This document shows positions 1 through 8,821 of a stretch of 46,057 nt of DNA, one piece after another. Origin of the DNA: Deltaproteobacteria bacterium (GTDB taxonomy: Bacteria > Bdellovibrionota_C > UBA2361 > JAGFJO01); the NCBI GenBank assembly GCA_024102635.1, contig JAGFJO010000025.1:1-46057 (forward strand), written 5' to 3'. The notes beneath the pieces are model-generated. The model was not told the DNA's origin. It saw nothing but the letters and a program-made list of their open reading frames with translations, and did not search any database. The stretch's first letter is position 1; each line of letters opens with the position of its first letter. The position numbers were made by a program, and so were the translations under genes.

Positions 1-497
1 ATCGGGATATGAGATGTCAGAACGACTTTACCGCCGTATGATTCGACGATGCGCCGCGAGGAGAGCCTCTCGACTGTGTAATCTCCGCCCTTGATATAGA
101 CATCCGGACGAAGCATCTCTACGCTGCGATTGGTGTTACTCTCCTGTAACAGAAAAACGAAATCCACCGATTCGAGCGCTGCCACCACCGTCAAGCGCAC
201 CTGTTCGTTCTGAATGGGTCTCTGCCGGCTTTTGTAACGTTTTACAGAGAGGTCAGAGTTGACTCCGACGATTAGGATGTCGCAGAGACGGCGCGCCTCT
301 TCCAGATAAGTTACATGCCCTTTATGGATAAGATCGAATGCGCCCGAAGTAAATCCGACTCTCTTTCCTACCGCGCGAGCGTCATTGCAAAGCTGCACTA
401 ATCTGGCGCGGGGAAGCTGTTTGTTAAGTAATGATCTCTGACGCAATGAGGCCCTATCGGCAATATTTACCTGAGTGATAAAAGAATATTCGCTCAC
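1..497 (-). CDS. Stand-alone HldE-C/RfaE2-like nucleotidyltransferase (3'-truncated by window edge)
   Basis: Cytidylyltransferase-superfamily protein resembling the adenylyltransferase half of HldE, which makes ADP-heptose from heptose-1-phosphate and ATP for LPS core. About 165 codons are visible and the C-terminus lies outside the window. The frame opens with GTG at 497-495, two codons after an in-frame TAG, so the start cannot lie further upstream. A roughly 45-residue non-homologous leader precedes the motif GAFDLIHKGH (residues 52-61), which has both nucleotide-binding histidines. VGVNSD and the KGGDY motif near residue 141 follow, as in HldE. It is the last visible gene of the minus-strand LPS locus, 47 bases after the ABC exporter. 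The partner kinase domain is absent here but present in the nearby hldE. The substrate could be another sugar- or polyol-phosphate. Family call is firm, substrate inferred. Confidence 0.85.
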   Translation of the reverse strand, partial: MSEYSFITQVNIADRASLRQRSLLNKQLPRARLVQLCNDARAVGKRVGFTSGAFDLIHKGHVTYLEEARRLCDILIVGVNSDLSVKRYKSRQRPIQNEQVRLTVVAALESVDFVFLLQESNTNRSVEMLRPDVYIKGGDYTVERLSSRRIVESYGGKVVLTSHIP

Positions 498-544
498 TTC
501 TTTCTATGAGCGGCGTCATTCTTTTTTAGCAACCTATTTCTCAT

Positions 545-2344
545 TCATAAGTATGATGAAGCCTCTTTAAGGCGCTCGAGGGTTGCCTCTCCGCGGAAGT
601 CCTTTAGCGAATTGAAGAAGTGCCCCGAGCGCCGGACAAACTCCTCCGGATAACCGCGTTCTTTTACCTCGCCGTCCTCCAGGCGCACTACCTCGTCGAA
701 AAGCGGGAGCAGGCTCCATCGGTGACAACTCGCAATTATGGTCTTATGTTTGAAGTGCTGAAACGTGCCGATGATTATCTCGCTCTCAGTTTTCGGATCG
801 AGGCTCGATGTAGGCTCGTCAAGCAGCAGTATCTCCTTTTTGTGCGCACGCAATAGTCCTCTTGCCATAGCTATGCGTTGCTTCTCCCCTCCTGACAAAT
901 TCAAGCCATTTGCGGCAAGATCCGTATCCCAACGCTGCGGCAGTTTGTCCACCAGCGCGTCAAAGCGGCACAGCCGCATGAAAAACTCCAGCTTCTCATG
1001 CTCTATCTCATCTCCCATCAGGAGGTTATTCATAAGGGTATCGGAGAATATCTGCGGCTCTTGCGGAATCAGAAGGGACATCGCGCTCAGCTCATCAATT
1101 GTGCCTTTGCGGTTATCGATCTCAAGCTGATAGTGACGCGGCGGAACGGCGCCGGAAAGGATTTTCAGCAGCGTTGATTTACCGCCGCCGCTGAGCCCTA
1201 TCAAAGCGATTTTGCCGCTATGCCTGACATCCAAGTTGATATTACGCAGCCCCTTTTCTCCCGCGATATATGAGAAGGAGAGCTGCTTCAAGGTAATGCG
1301 GGTCCAATCGCCATTTTGAGTAGCGCGTAAGGACGGAAGAACCTGTACTCGCGGCCCCTTGGAAAGTTCAGTTGCGTCCTCGTATGCCGTGTAGGATTCG
1401 ACGATGCCGCCAAAATAAGAGGTGAAGGAGCTAATGGCGGCGAAGATCTTGTCCAGATAACTTATCAACACATAAACCTGCGCGACGTCGAACGCTTCAG
1501 TAGAGGCGCCGCGCCTATAGAGGTATATTAGAAGCGAGCTGGCGGTAACCCCTGCATATCCGAGATTTATCGCTCCCCACTTGAGTTCGCTTAAGCGAGA
1601 GATGCGTCTCGCATAACGCTCGCCCTCCGGCTTGTTAATTATCAGCCGCTTTCTTGCATATCGCTCAAAAGCCAGCGTCTTGACGGTTGAGATATTGGTC
1701 AAGAAGTCGACACACACCCTGTTGACGCGATTCTCGAAAAGGTAGTTGTGTTTTAAGTAAATCGCCATTTGGCGATTGACGTATATCATGACTACTATGG
1801 TGAAAAAGCTGGTGAGTATCACATTGATGGCGACAATTAGATCCAGGGCAAAAAGGGCTACGCTAGCCAACAAAACCTTCACAAAGCCGTCGATTACCTG
1901 CCAAGTGTATTGCCCGACGACATTATTCACTGCCAGCGCAGAACGTTGCAGCTTTGCGAGATTGTCGCCGGAGTGAGTTTTGACGTGCCACTGCAGCCCG
2001 TACTCCAAAAGCAGGGTGAATATCCGTGTGAGTTCATCAAATTTAGCCGAAAATGCCACTTTGTACTGCATGTAACGGCCGATATGGTGAAACAGCACGT
2101 TCAGCAACCTAAATGTCAAAAACAGCGAGATTCCAAAAAGGCCTTTATCGTAGGCCTCCTGAGTGAACCCGTACTGCACGAAGACTCCGATCGTATAACC
2201 GATTGCCCAAGGAACTAACAGTTCGGTGGTGTAGGCCAACACGAAGAGCATTACGAAATTGAAGAAGCTCCGCTTCTGATCTCCCAATGCGTTCCACGAC
2301 CCTGCAATCAGCTGGACAAGTCTATTTTTCTCTCTATCCGCCAT
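545..2344 (-). CDS. ABC exporter, fused membrane and ATPase domains
   Basis: A 599-residue half-transporter of the MsbA/lipid-exporter type. Hydrophobic segments at about residues 28-55, 72-92, 155-190 and 260-312 form the membrane domain. The C-terminal ATPase has Walker A GLSGGGKS (383-390), a Q-loop in LIPQEPQ, signature LSGGE (483-487), Walker B ILLLDE (505-510) and H-loop His541. All catalytic residues are present, so it should be active as a homodimer. It sits between hldE and a second adenylyltransferase in the LPS-core locus, which suggests a lipid-linked glycan or LPS intermediate as substrate (inference). No N-terminal peptidase domain is present, so a bacteriocin exporter is less likely. 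The ATG start has only a weak ribosome site, and a 211-base gap separates it from hldE. Confidence 0.88.
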   Translation of the reverse strand: MADREKNRLVQLIAGSWNALGDQKRSFFNFVMLFVLAYTTELLVPWAIGYTIGVFVQYGFTQEAYDKGLFGISLFLTFRLLNVLFHHIGRYMQYKVAFSAKFDELTRIFTLLLEYGLQWHVKTHSGDNLAKLQRSALAVNNVVGQYTWQVIDGFVKVLLASVALFALDLIVAINVILTSFFTIVVMIYVNRQMAIYLKHNYLFENRVNRVCVDFLTNISTVKTLAFERYARKRLIINKPEGERYARRISRLSELKWGAINLGYAGVTASSLLIYLYRRGASTEAFDVAQVYVLISYLDKIFAAISSFTSYFGGIVESYTAYEDATELSKGPRVQVLPSLRATQNGDWTRITLKQLSFSYIAGEKGLRNINLDVRHSGKIALIGLSGGGKSTLLKILSGAVPPRHYQLEIDNRKGTIDELSAMSLLIPQEPQIFSDTLMNNLLMGDEIEHEKLEFFMRLCRFDALVDKLPQRWDTDLAANGLNLSGGEKQRIAMARGLLRAHKKEILLLDEPTSSLDPKTESEIIIGTFQHFKHKTIIASCHRWSLLPLFDEVVRLEDGEVKERGYPEEFVRRSGHFFNSLKDFRGEATLERLKEASSYL

Positions 2345-2555
2345 TTTCGCGCCGAAGTTCCGGAAGTATGAAAACCTTAGTCAAACCGCGCCTAAGAGCA
2401 CGTCAACTAGGCATGCGGGTGGGCTAAGTTCCCGCGCCCTGGCAACTCCGTCGGGAGGCCCCGGCGATTTTCCCCGGGCGGTAACATTCATCATCAGCCG
2501 CCGCCGGTTATCATCGCTACTTGCGCAAGCAGCACTGCTCCTTGGGAAAGGCACT
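2345..2555. other. GC-rich intergenic gap between hldE and the ABC exporter
   Basis: This 211-base stretch is noticeably GC-rich. A short 69-codon minus frame crosses it and runs into the hldE 3' end, but it has low-complexity composition and no ribosome site, so I do not call it a gene. A short CCCGG/CCGGG stem with a T-rich loop lies around 2459-2478. No clear promoter or terminator was seen. Confidence 0.4.
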
Positions 2556-4082
2556 TTAATTAATCTCATGAATACTCCTCTCAGAAGCATCCCCCGTCTG
2601 AAGCGGTAAGCTGGAAGAGAGATCCTGCATCTGCCGGATCTTTCGGATGATTTTGGAGGTAGAGGAGCTGTTTAGCAGGGGAAGGATCACGACTTCTCCG
2701 CCACAGGCAATAACCGATGGCACTTCGGGAAGAGAATCGGCCGAATAATCGCCGCCTTTTACATATACATGCGGCTTTACAGATTGAATTATGCTGCAAG
2801 CGGTCCTTTCTCCGAATGGAACGATATGGTCGATGCACTCAATTGAACGTAATATCTTGATGCGATCCTCGAGAGTGTTAATGGGGCGCCCGGTGCCCTT
2901 GATTTTCTGCACGCTGTCGTCGGAATTTACTCCTACGAAGAGAACATCTCCCATCTCTCTGGCGCGGTGCAAACACGCAATACTTCCGGCATGGACGATA
3001 TCGAAACAACCGTTCGTAAACACGATGCGGCGGTTCTGACTACGATAAAAAGCTGCCCGGCCCTGCAACGCCGCCGGACAATCGAGCACTTTCATTCCCT
3101 CCGTCAATTGCACCTTCAGCTCCGCTTGAGAACATGCTGCAGTGCTGCGTCTCTCAACTACAACCGCTGCGGCGCTGCTGGCAATCTCGGCTGCGGCGTG
3201 AATTGATGCGCCGGCATGCAGCGCCAAGGCCATGGCACTGACAAAAGTATCTCCCGCACCCGCAGCCTGTGAGTTTTGAACAGGCCTGGTATACGTTCGA
3301 TAGGCAGTACAACCAGTCGCAAGAATCAATGCTCCGTCGCTGTCGAGTGTTACCGCCACTACCTTGGCATTGGTTATAGATTGAAGTAGATGGCCGTTCC
3401 CCTCTATGAACTCCGGCCGCCCAGGGCCGGGAGGTTTTTCACGGCCCAATGCGAAGAGCGCTTCTTCGTAGTTGGGTTTCGCAAGGTCGGGCCTCAGTTT
3501 GGCAAAATCCATGAGCCGCCTGCGGGAGTCCACGGCAAAGGTTGCGGAGGTTCTTGAACGTAGCTGCTCCAACCGCCCAATAGTACGCTCCGAAATTGCT
3601 CCGCAGCCGTAGTCCGAAATAAGCAAGATATCACAATCAAGAGCCTCCTTCGCCGCCGCCGCACAAAGCCGTCTATCGATATTGCCGCGAGGAAGCATGG
3701 TACTTCCCTGATCCATTCTGAGTAGCATTTGCTTTCCGCATATCATTCTGGTCTTCGTTACTGTGGCTCGCTGTGGATCTCGAATAAGGCGCCGCTCGAC
3801 GCCGGCCCTGCGCAAACATTGATCTAGAGCCCTTCCGCTCTGGTCGTCTCCGATGAGCGAGACAAAGCATACGTCGGCGCCAAGAGTGGCCAAATTTACC
3901 GCCGTATTAGCGGCGCCTCCGGCAAAGTCGCCGCACCTTTCAACCTCCATAACCGGCACCGGAGCTTCTCGGCAAAGGCGCGTGGTATCGCCGGTTATAT
4001 AGCGGTCAAGAATGGCATCTCCGAGAACAACAACTCGCAGCGTGCCGAACCTGTCAATTATTTTTGTCAGCTCATCTCTCAT
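2556..4082 (-). CDS. hldE: Bifunctional HldE: heptose-7-phosphate kinase / heptose-1-phosphate adenylyltransferase, altered HxGH motif
   Basis: Cytoplasmic enzyme of the ADP-heptose pathway for LPS inner core. The N-terminal PfkB/ribokinase-type domain (about residues 1-320) shows GDAILDRY near the start, a GGAANTAVNLA substrate motif and the catalytic GAGDT (275-279). The C-terminal cytidylyltransferase-type domain (about 345-480) has FTNGCFD, VGVNSDDSV and VKGGDY. Oddity: the HxGH signature reads HAGS (residues 364-367, bases 2993-2982), so the second nucleotide-binding histidine is a serine. The adenylyltransferase half may therefore be impaired, and the separate protein at 1-497 has an intact HKGH. 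I chose ATG 4082; a GTG five codons upstream (4097) is also in frame, and neither has a clear ribosome site. An unusual roughly 30-residue polar tail follows the last domain. Confidence 0.93.
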   Translation of the reverse strand: MRDELTKIIDRFGTLRVVVLGDAILDRYITGDTTRLCREAPVPVMEVERCGDFAGGAANTAVNLATLGADVCFVSLIGDDQSGRALDQCLRRAGVERRLIRDPQRATVTKTRMICGKQMLLRMDQGSTMLPRGNIDRRLCAAAAKEALDCDILLISDYGCGAISERTIGRLEQLRSRTSATFAVDSRRRLMDFAKLRPDLAKPNYEEALFALGREKPPGPGRPEFIEGNGHLLQSITNAKVVAVTLDSDGALILATGCTAYRTYTRPVQNSQAAGAGDTFVSAMALALHAGASIHAAAEIASSAAAVVVERRSTAACSQAELKVQLTEGMKVLDCPAALQGRAAFYRSQNRRIVFTNGCFDIVHAGSIACLHRAREMGDVLFVGVNSDDSVQKIKGTGRPINTLEDRIKILRSIECIDHIVPFGERTACSIIQSVKPHVYVKGGDYSADSLPEVPSVIACGGEVVILPLLNSSSTSKIIRKIRQMQDLSSSLPLQTGDASERSIHEIN

Positions 4083-4146
4083 GACGGTGCCGAACACCGT
4101 AACAGCGGTAATAGTCGCCTGGAATGATCTCCGCCAGCCCGGCTAG

Positions 4147-4926
4147 TCACGGCCAGGAAGTCTCCCGCATCGGCAAAACCATTACCTCCGGAATAACGGT
4201 CTCCGGCGGCTGCATCAAAATGAACTTAACGGTTTCAGCAACGTTTCGAGGATTTTGCAGCACTCCGGGATCAATGTCAGCAAAGCGATCAAGCAAGAAC
4301 GGTGTGCGCATCCCTCCGCTTATCACCGCAGAAACTTTAATATTGCAGGCCCGTCCCTCAACGTGCAGTGCGTGACTAAGACTAAGGAGGCCCCACTTGC
4401 TAGCATGGTAGGCCGCGGCGTTGGCCCATACGCGCTTGGATGCCGTTGATGCAATATTGACGATTGCCCCTCCACCCTGCTGCCGCATCATTGGAAAAGC
4501 GATCTTCGCAAGAGCGAAAGGTCCGCGCAGGTTGGTTCTAATGATGCGATCCCAATCGGCAAAGCTCAGCTCTTCTATGCTACAGGTCACATCCACCGCG
4601 GCGTTGTTTACGACAATGTCCAGCCTGCCGTAGTCGCTGCCTATTTCACCAAGCGCGCTGCTAACGGCCTCTTCCTCTCCTACATCGAGTGTCACTGCTT
4701 CGCACTTTCCCCCCTCGGCCTTAATCTCCTGCACAAGCTCGGCGGCAAGCTGCTCGCGCACATCCGCGACTATTACTGTCGAACCGGATTGTGCAAGCAC
4801 TCTGCAGATCTCTGCGCCGAGCCCTCGCGCCCCCCCGGTAACTACGGCCACTTTTCCTTGCAATGATCCCAGCGGATTTTCTCCTGCAATGTATTCTTCA
4901 AGAAGCGGCAAAAGCCACTCGCACAT
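4147..4926 (-). CDS. Short-chain dehydrogenase/reductase in the LPS-core locus
   Basis: Classical NAD(P)-dependent SDR. The Rossmann motif TGGARGLG begins about 28 residues in, followed by NNAA, the active-site serine region IAST, and YHASK (Tyr and Lys of the YxxxK pair). Substrate is unknown. It is not the extended SDR type of HldD epimerases. The open frame extends upstream to 5049, but that part lies inside the glycosyltransferase and is Pro/Trp/Gly-rich shadow sequence. ATG 4926 (or GTG 4929, ATG 4944) gives a sensible protein, overlapping the upstream stop by 29 bases. This leaves a short acidic-hydrophobic N-terminal extension before the Rossmann fold. Translational coupling within the minus-strand glycosyltransferase operon is likely. 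Role in sugar modification is inferred from context only. Confidence 0.82.
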   Translation of the reverse strand: MCEWLLPLLEEYIAGENPLGSLQGKVAVVTGGARGLGAEICRVLAQSGSTVIVADVREQLAAELVQEIKAEGGKCEAVTLDVGEEEAVSSALGEIGSDYGRLDIVVNNAAVDVTCSIEELSFADWDRIIRTNLRGPFALAKIAFPMMRQQGGGAIVNIASTASKRVWANAAAYHASKWGLLSLSHALHVEGRACNIKVSAVISGGMRTPFLLDRFADIDPGVLQNPRNVAETVKFILMQPPETVIPEVMVLPMRETSWP

Positions 4927-5875
4927 CACGCAATCCCGCCACATCTCGCAGCGCTGTATCCCAATCGCGAGCGAACCGGTCAATGTTAAACCGCTCGAGC
5001 GCGGCCCTGCGGGCGCCCAGCCCCAAGCTGTGGGCCAGGCCCGGGTCATACAACAACTCTTTCATTCTCTCGACTAGGAAGGCCGTATCAGTATGAGTAA
5101 ATCCCGATACGTCATTCTCGATTACCGTAGCCATCTCGGCAGTTGCAAAGCCAACTATCGGCATCCCGATCATCATCGCCTCACACACAGCTAAACCGAG
5201 GCTTGTGTAGCGAATGGGATGGAAGAAGAATCGATATTCAGCCTCGAACCTGGGCAGATCGTCGGGCGGTACTTCTCCCAAGCCCCCGGCCTCCTCTGAC
5301 TGCATGCCGACCAAGTCCAGCGCTACCTCACGGCGCACGGCGTTGAAAACGTCAGCGCCAAGCCTTCTGCCGCGCTGCAGCAGGCCGTTAATTACCACTA
5401 TCCCCCTCTCTTTTGTTCCGCGATAGCGGCACCCTTCGGGCACGCACACACCGTGCTCTATCACCCGCGTTGGCGTACGGTTGCAGTTCCACATCAGATT
5501 ATTGAAATGCGTGCAGTGAACGAGCAGAATCTCCGGATCGTCCACCACATGAGAGGTGTCGGTCGGACTGTCGCGCGGCGGATCGTGCTCAAGATAGATT
5601 TTGGGGAGTTTTCGTTGATGCTCCGAGAGAATTTCGAACTGATCCGTGAGATAATTGCGCGTAGATTGGTATAAAAGAATATCGAACTTTAGGTCGCGGC
5701 AGCTTTTCGCCGGAACATCCACCAAATTTGGGGGCCATCGCCTCTCTCCGCAGCGACCGCCGTACCCCGGCTGGTTGTTTGGCTTAACCGGAAGATAAAT
5801 TGTGTGCCCGCACTGAGCTAGATAGTAGAGATAACTTCCATGAACATGCCAGGTGAAAATACGCAGCTTTCTCAT
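4898..5875 (-). CDS. Glycosyltransferase, GT4-like
   Basis: A 325-residue cytoplasmic glycosyltransferase of the GT-B fold. The C-terminal half holds a group-1 glycosyltransferase signature: GLAVCEAMMIGMPIVGF (about 235-251), with the glutamate that contacts the nucleotide sugar, followed by VIENDVSGF. The N-terminal half is shorter than usual (most GT4 enzymes are 350-400 residues) and begins with an atypical HVHGSYLYYLAQ in place of the glycine-rich acceptor loop. The ATG at 5875-5873 overlaps the upstream heptosyltransferase stop as ATGA, and GGAAGGAGC is an excellent ribosome site, so the start is firm. It probably adds a sugar to the heptose core (inference). Donor unknown. Confidence 0.85.
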   Translation of the reverse strand: MRKLRIFTWHVHGSYLYYLAQCGHTIYLPVKPNNQPGYGGRCGERRWPPNLVDVPAKSCRDLKFDILLYQSTRNYLTDQFEILSEHQRKLPKIYLEHDPPRDSPTDTSHVVDDPEILLVHCTHFNNLMWNCNRTPTRVIEHGVCVPEGCRYRGTKERGIVVINGLLQRGRRLGADVFNAVRREVALDLVGMQSEEAGGLGEVPPDDLPRFEAEYRFFFHPIRYTSLGLAVCEAMMIGMPIVGFATAEMATVIENDVSGFTHTDTAFLVERMKELLYDPGLAHSLGLGARRAALERFNIDRFARDWDTALRDVAGLRDVRVAFAAS

Positions 5876-7047
5876 TTTGCTCCTTCCAATGTGGTCTCTA
5901 TGAGCCGCTCATGCCGCCGTCGCGGAGTGCCCCCGCTCATTAGCTGATAACCGGAGATCACCGCTTCTGCGGGATCGATATCCAAGCACTCCAACCCATA
6001 AGGGCATTTCATGCGATAGCACGGGGCGCAGTCAGTGTGCTTGCGAAGTAAGACCGACCTAGAAAAACGGGGCTGCCATTGTGACTCTCTGTCAGTTCCC
6101 GAAAACAGAACTACCGAAGGCCGGCCAAACGCGTCCGCCAGATGCATCGCCGAGGAGTCATTGGCGAAAACAAGGCTTGCCTTTGATATAATGGCGGCAA
6201 ACTCTCCGACGCCGGTGAAACCTGCCAGGTTGTGGATTAGCGGCGAGCTAAGCCCCTCTTCAGCTTGTAACCGGACACGCTCTTTAGCACTTCCCAGAAG
6301 CACCACTTGAATGCCGTCTCGGGCGAGGCGACCGGCAATTCTGACGAATCTCTCTATAGGATACTCGCGCGCCTGACAGCTGGCGCCGGGCACCACCGCC
6401 ACAAATTCCTCTGACAGTTTCACCTTTGCTCTGCGCAGCAGCTTCTCTGCGTTCGATTCACTCCGCCTTGAAAGGGACACCTGCAGATCTCTCCCCTTAC
6501 TAGGCAGCCCTAAAGATTCGAGCAGGTGCAGGTTCCTGTCTACCTGATGAAGTTCGTCCGCCGGCGGACGGATCCAATGGGTAAGAACACCTCCACCGAA
6601 CTCCTTAGACTGCGCAATTCGCACCGGGATTCCCGCCAAATAGCAGGCGAACGCGGGCGGATAAGGAGACTGAGAAAAGCTGGTGAAGATGATGGCAGCA
6701 TCGAAGTTGCCCTTTCTGATTCGTTTTGCTTGAGCAAGCTCGCGCTTTTTATCCATCGTCAGCTCTCCGCTCATATCCTGCCAAATGGTCCTTTCAGTGA
6801 TCGTTGCATCTATCCCCGGTACAAGCGGCGCGGCCAGCCGGCCGGCGGGAGATGCCATCAAGGTAATGTGAACATCCTTCAAGTAGGCACGCAGCGCACG
6901 CACCGCCGGACCGATCATGATAACGTCCCCGATGTTATCAAGCCGAACGAGCAGGATTTTCCGAGCCTTGAGCAGCTCTTTATAACCTTGGCTGAAATGT
7001 TTTTGCTGGCTAATCTGCGGCGGACGGTAAGGATCTTCAAGCAGCAT
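5872..7047 (-). CDS. LPS heptosyltransferase family protein (GT9), first copy
   Basis: ADP-heptose:LPS heptosyltransferase family, an inner-membrane-associated enzyme that adds heptose to the inner core. The N-terminal acceptor motif is VRLDNIGDVIMIGPAV (about 34-49). The C-terminal domain carries VPGASC near 215 and the donor-site block ANDSSAMHLADAFG around 300, matching the family D-S/T-G/A-x-x-H pattern. A cysteine-rich patch near the C-terminus (CAPC...CPYGLEC) is shared by many GT9 members. At 391 residues it is slightly long because of a 28-residue polar N-terminus. Its ATG lies 11 bases inside the preceding GT9 gene and has a GAGAGG ribosome site. It overlaps the downstream GT4 gene by 4 bases, so it belongs to the operon. 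Confidence 0.9.
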   Translation of the reverse strand: MLLEDPYRPPQISQQKHFSQGYKELLKARKILLVRLDNIGDVIMIGPAVRALRAYLKDVHITLMASPAGRLAAPLVPGIDATITERTIWQDMSGELTMDKKRELAQAKRIRKGNFDAAIIFTSFSQSPYPPAFACYLAGIPVRIAQSKEFGGGVLTHWIRPPADELHQVDRNLHLLESLGLPSKGRDLQVSLSRRSESNAEKLLRRAKVKLSEEFVAVVPGASCQAREYPIERFVRIAGRLARDGIQVVLLGSAKERVRLQAEEGLSSPLIHNLAGFTGVGEFAAIISKASLVFANDSSAMHLADAFGRPSVVLFSGTDRESQWQPRFSRSVLLRKHTDCAPCYRMKCPYGLECLDIDPAEAVISGYQLMSGGTPRRRHERLIETTLEGAK

Positions 7048-8059
7048 AACGGGCCTCTCGATTCAGCTTCTGCTGCACACGCTTTAGCACCTGCTCGGCG
7101 CTAAGAAACGGCGCGCCTGAGAGTGCCAAATGCAGATATCGATTGAGTGGTGCCCAGCGGCCCAGCTCCGAGCTGGAAAAGAGCACGACGCTGGGAACCT
7201 TAAGAGCGGCAGCCAGGTGCGAAATCCCTGTATCATTACAAATTACTAGCCTGGCTCGTTGGATTAGAGCTGCCAAGCTTCCGATCGAAGTCAGTCCGCA
7301 TAGGTTTAGAGCTGTGGTACGCATATTACGCTCGACTTCAGCGGCCTCATGTGACTCGGATGGCACTCCGGTTAAAACTACATGCAGCCCTTGGCGGCTT
7401 AGAGAGTCTGCCAGGGCCGCAAAACGTTCAGCTGGCCATCTGACTGATGACCTTGAACCAGGATGAATCACCACGAAAGGGGTCTCATGCACCCGGTTTC
7501 TGCCCAGCACACAGTCGAGAAGTTCCATATCACTTTTGAATAGCGGAAACTCCAGTTCTGCACTTGCTTGTGCGGAAGCTCCTAGATGAGAAGTAAGTTT
7601 AAGTAAGCGGTTTATCTCATGCCCATCCGGGTATTCGAGAAAAGTATCAGAGCGGAGGCTGCTGCCTTCCGGGATAAAGCCGCCACGTTTTACGGCAGGT
7701 AATAAGCCGATAAACCGATTAGTCATCTCCCCGCTGCCCTGCATCTGAATTATTAAGTGTGGGGGGTTTTTTGCGAGCGATTCGCTGAGGCGCGAAAGGG
7801 CGGCGGTATCGGGGGCCCGTTCCGGCAAACCGTCAAAACCAGGAAACTCAAGAAATCCATCGAGGTAGCTTGAGAAGCGCCGGACAAAATGGCAGCTCCA
7901 CGGGAGTCCTATAAGTTCTATCTTAGCTGCAGGCACGGCCTGTCTTAGAGCTCTCAAGGCGGGCACAGCGCATAAAAGGTCTCCCAAATGTAAGGCGCGA
8001 AGCACAATTATACGCGCCTCGCTGCCTAGCGCCGCAAGCTCCTCGAGAATAGCCGCCAT
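7037..8059 (-). CDS. LPS heptosyltransferase family protein (GT9), second copy
   Basis: Second GT9 enzyme, 340 residues, first gene of the visible minus-strand operon. The N-terminal motif LRALHLGDLLCAVPALRAL (about 20-38) matches the RxxxLGD heptosyltransferase signature. HPGSRSS lies mid-protein and CNDTGISHLAAALKVPSV (about 273-290) forms the donor site. It diverges clearly from its neighbour, so the pair probably add different heptoses (as HepI and HepII do) rather than being a recent duplication. The start ATG 8059 is preceded by AGAGGGA. The promoter should lie in the 128-base gap before the divergent gene at 8188, but I could not identify convincing boxes. Confidence 0.88.
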   Translation of the reverse strand: MAAILEELAALGSEARIIVLRALHLGDLLCAVPALRALRQAVPAAKIELIGLPWSCHFVRRFSSYLDGFLEFPGFDGLPERAPDTAALSRLSESLAKNPPHLIIQMQGSGEMTNRFIGLLPAVKRGGFIPEGSSLRSDTFLEYPDGHEINRLLKLTSHLGASAQASAELEFPLFKSDMELLDCVLGRNRVHETPFVVIHPGSRSSVRWPAERFAALADSLSRQGLHVVLTGVPSESHEAAEVERNMRTTALNLCGLTSIGSLAALIQRARLVICNDTGISHLAAALKVPSVVLFSSSELGRWAPLNRYLHLALSGAPFLSAEQVLKRVQQKLNREARYAA

Positions 8060-8187
8060 CTAAAATATCCCTCTAGCCGACCGTAAGGAAGAAAACGTAT
8101 TTGAGGAGTGCTAATCGAGTATATGATTTGCATCAGTGAAGTGGCGCATCGATAATTATCCTTCCTTAAGCACACGGGACCTATAAA

Positions 8188-8733
8188 ATGAGACACATGC
8201 GCGATCATAGAAGCTATCTGATTGTTCCCCACGATTCTCTATCATTGGGTAACTCACAGGCTAAACTGCCCGACCACCGCTCTCTGAGATCGCTCACAAT
8301 GTACCCGGAGTGCTTAGCCCGCGATCACTGGGGCGGAAGAATGTACGTTCACCTGAACGCCGGAATAATGCCGCACATTCTGATAGAAAGCAGCATTGAA
8401 GGTCCACGCATCTTGGATCCCATTCTTCCGAGCTCTAATTGGCCGGATTCGGTGAGCGGGGTGCGCTTTTTTGTGGGCGAAATGCTTAGAATGATTCTGC
8501 GCACCGACGAGCTGCCGGACGGTTCGATAGTAAAAGCGTATCTTCCTAATATCGTTTTCAACGGTAACTCATCTTTTGGCGGGAAACTTGCTGCTGCCGA
8601 AGAGAGATCGGCAAGGCGCAACTATCAGGAAAAAGAAAAGGAGGTCACAATCGAACTCTTTTTCTCAGGTGCGCCAGTTGTGGTGCAAAAGAGCGGCATT
8701 GCCATGAATTCGACTCCGCGAACCGGCGAGTAG
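8188..8733 (+). CDS. Hypothetical protein, orphan
   Basis: An open frame of 181 residues, divergent from the LPS-core operon. I do not recognise a family. The composition looks like a soluble folded protein with mixed charge and many beta-prone stretches (GGRMYVHLNAG, VTIELFFSGAPVVVQKSG). No signal peptide, membrane segment or metal motif is visible. A charged patch (EERSARRNYQEKEKE) sits at about 145-160. No Shine-Dalgarno precedes ATG 8188 or the ATG 9 bases later, so the true start may be downstream, for example 8299. It is the longest frame in the interval and the reverse-strand alternatives look like shadows. Real gene likely, function unknown. Confidence 0.6.
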   Translation: MRHMRDHRSYLIVPHDSLSLGNSQAKLPDHRSLRSLTMYPECLARDHWGGRMYVHLNAGIMPHILIESSIEGPRILDPILPSSNWPDSVSGVRFFVGEMLRMILRTDELPDGSIVKAYLPNIVFNGNSSFGGKLAAAEERSARRNYQEKEKEVTIELFFSGAPVVVQKSGIAMNSTPRTGE

Positions 8734-8821
8734 CGGCCTTTTTGAGTAGCCAGCGCCATATTGCTATAGTGCATATCGTGACAGCCTACCACGGCAGGTT
8801 TTATTGAGCCGATTTTGCACG

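Noticed and set aside
2381..2590. 69-codon minus-strand frame between hldE and the ABC exporter
   Set aside because: Overlaps the hldE 3' end, lacks a ribosome site and has random-looking composition (GKSPGPPDGVARARE); most of it follows from the high local GC.
8026..8232. 68-codon minus-strand frame upstream of the second GT9 gene
   Set aside because: Overlaps the GT9 start and the 8188 gene, has no ribosome site and no protein-like pattern.
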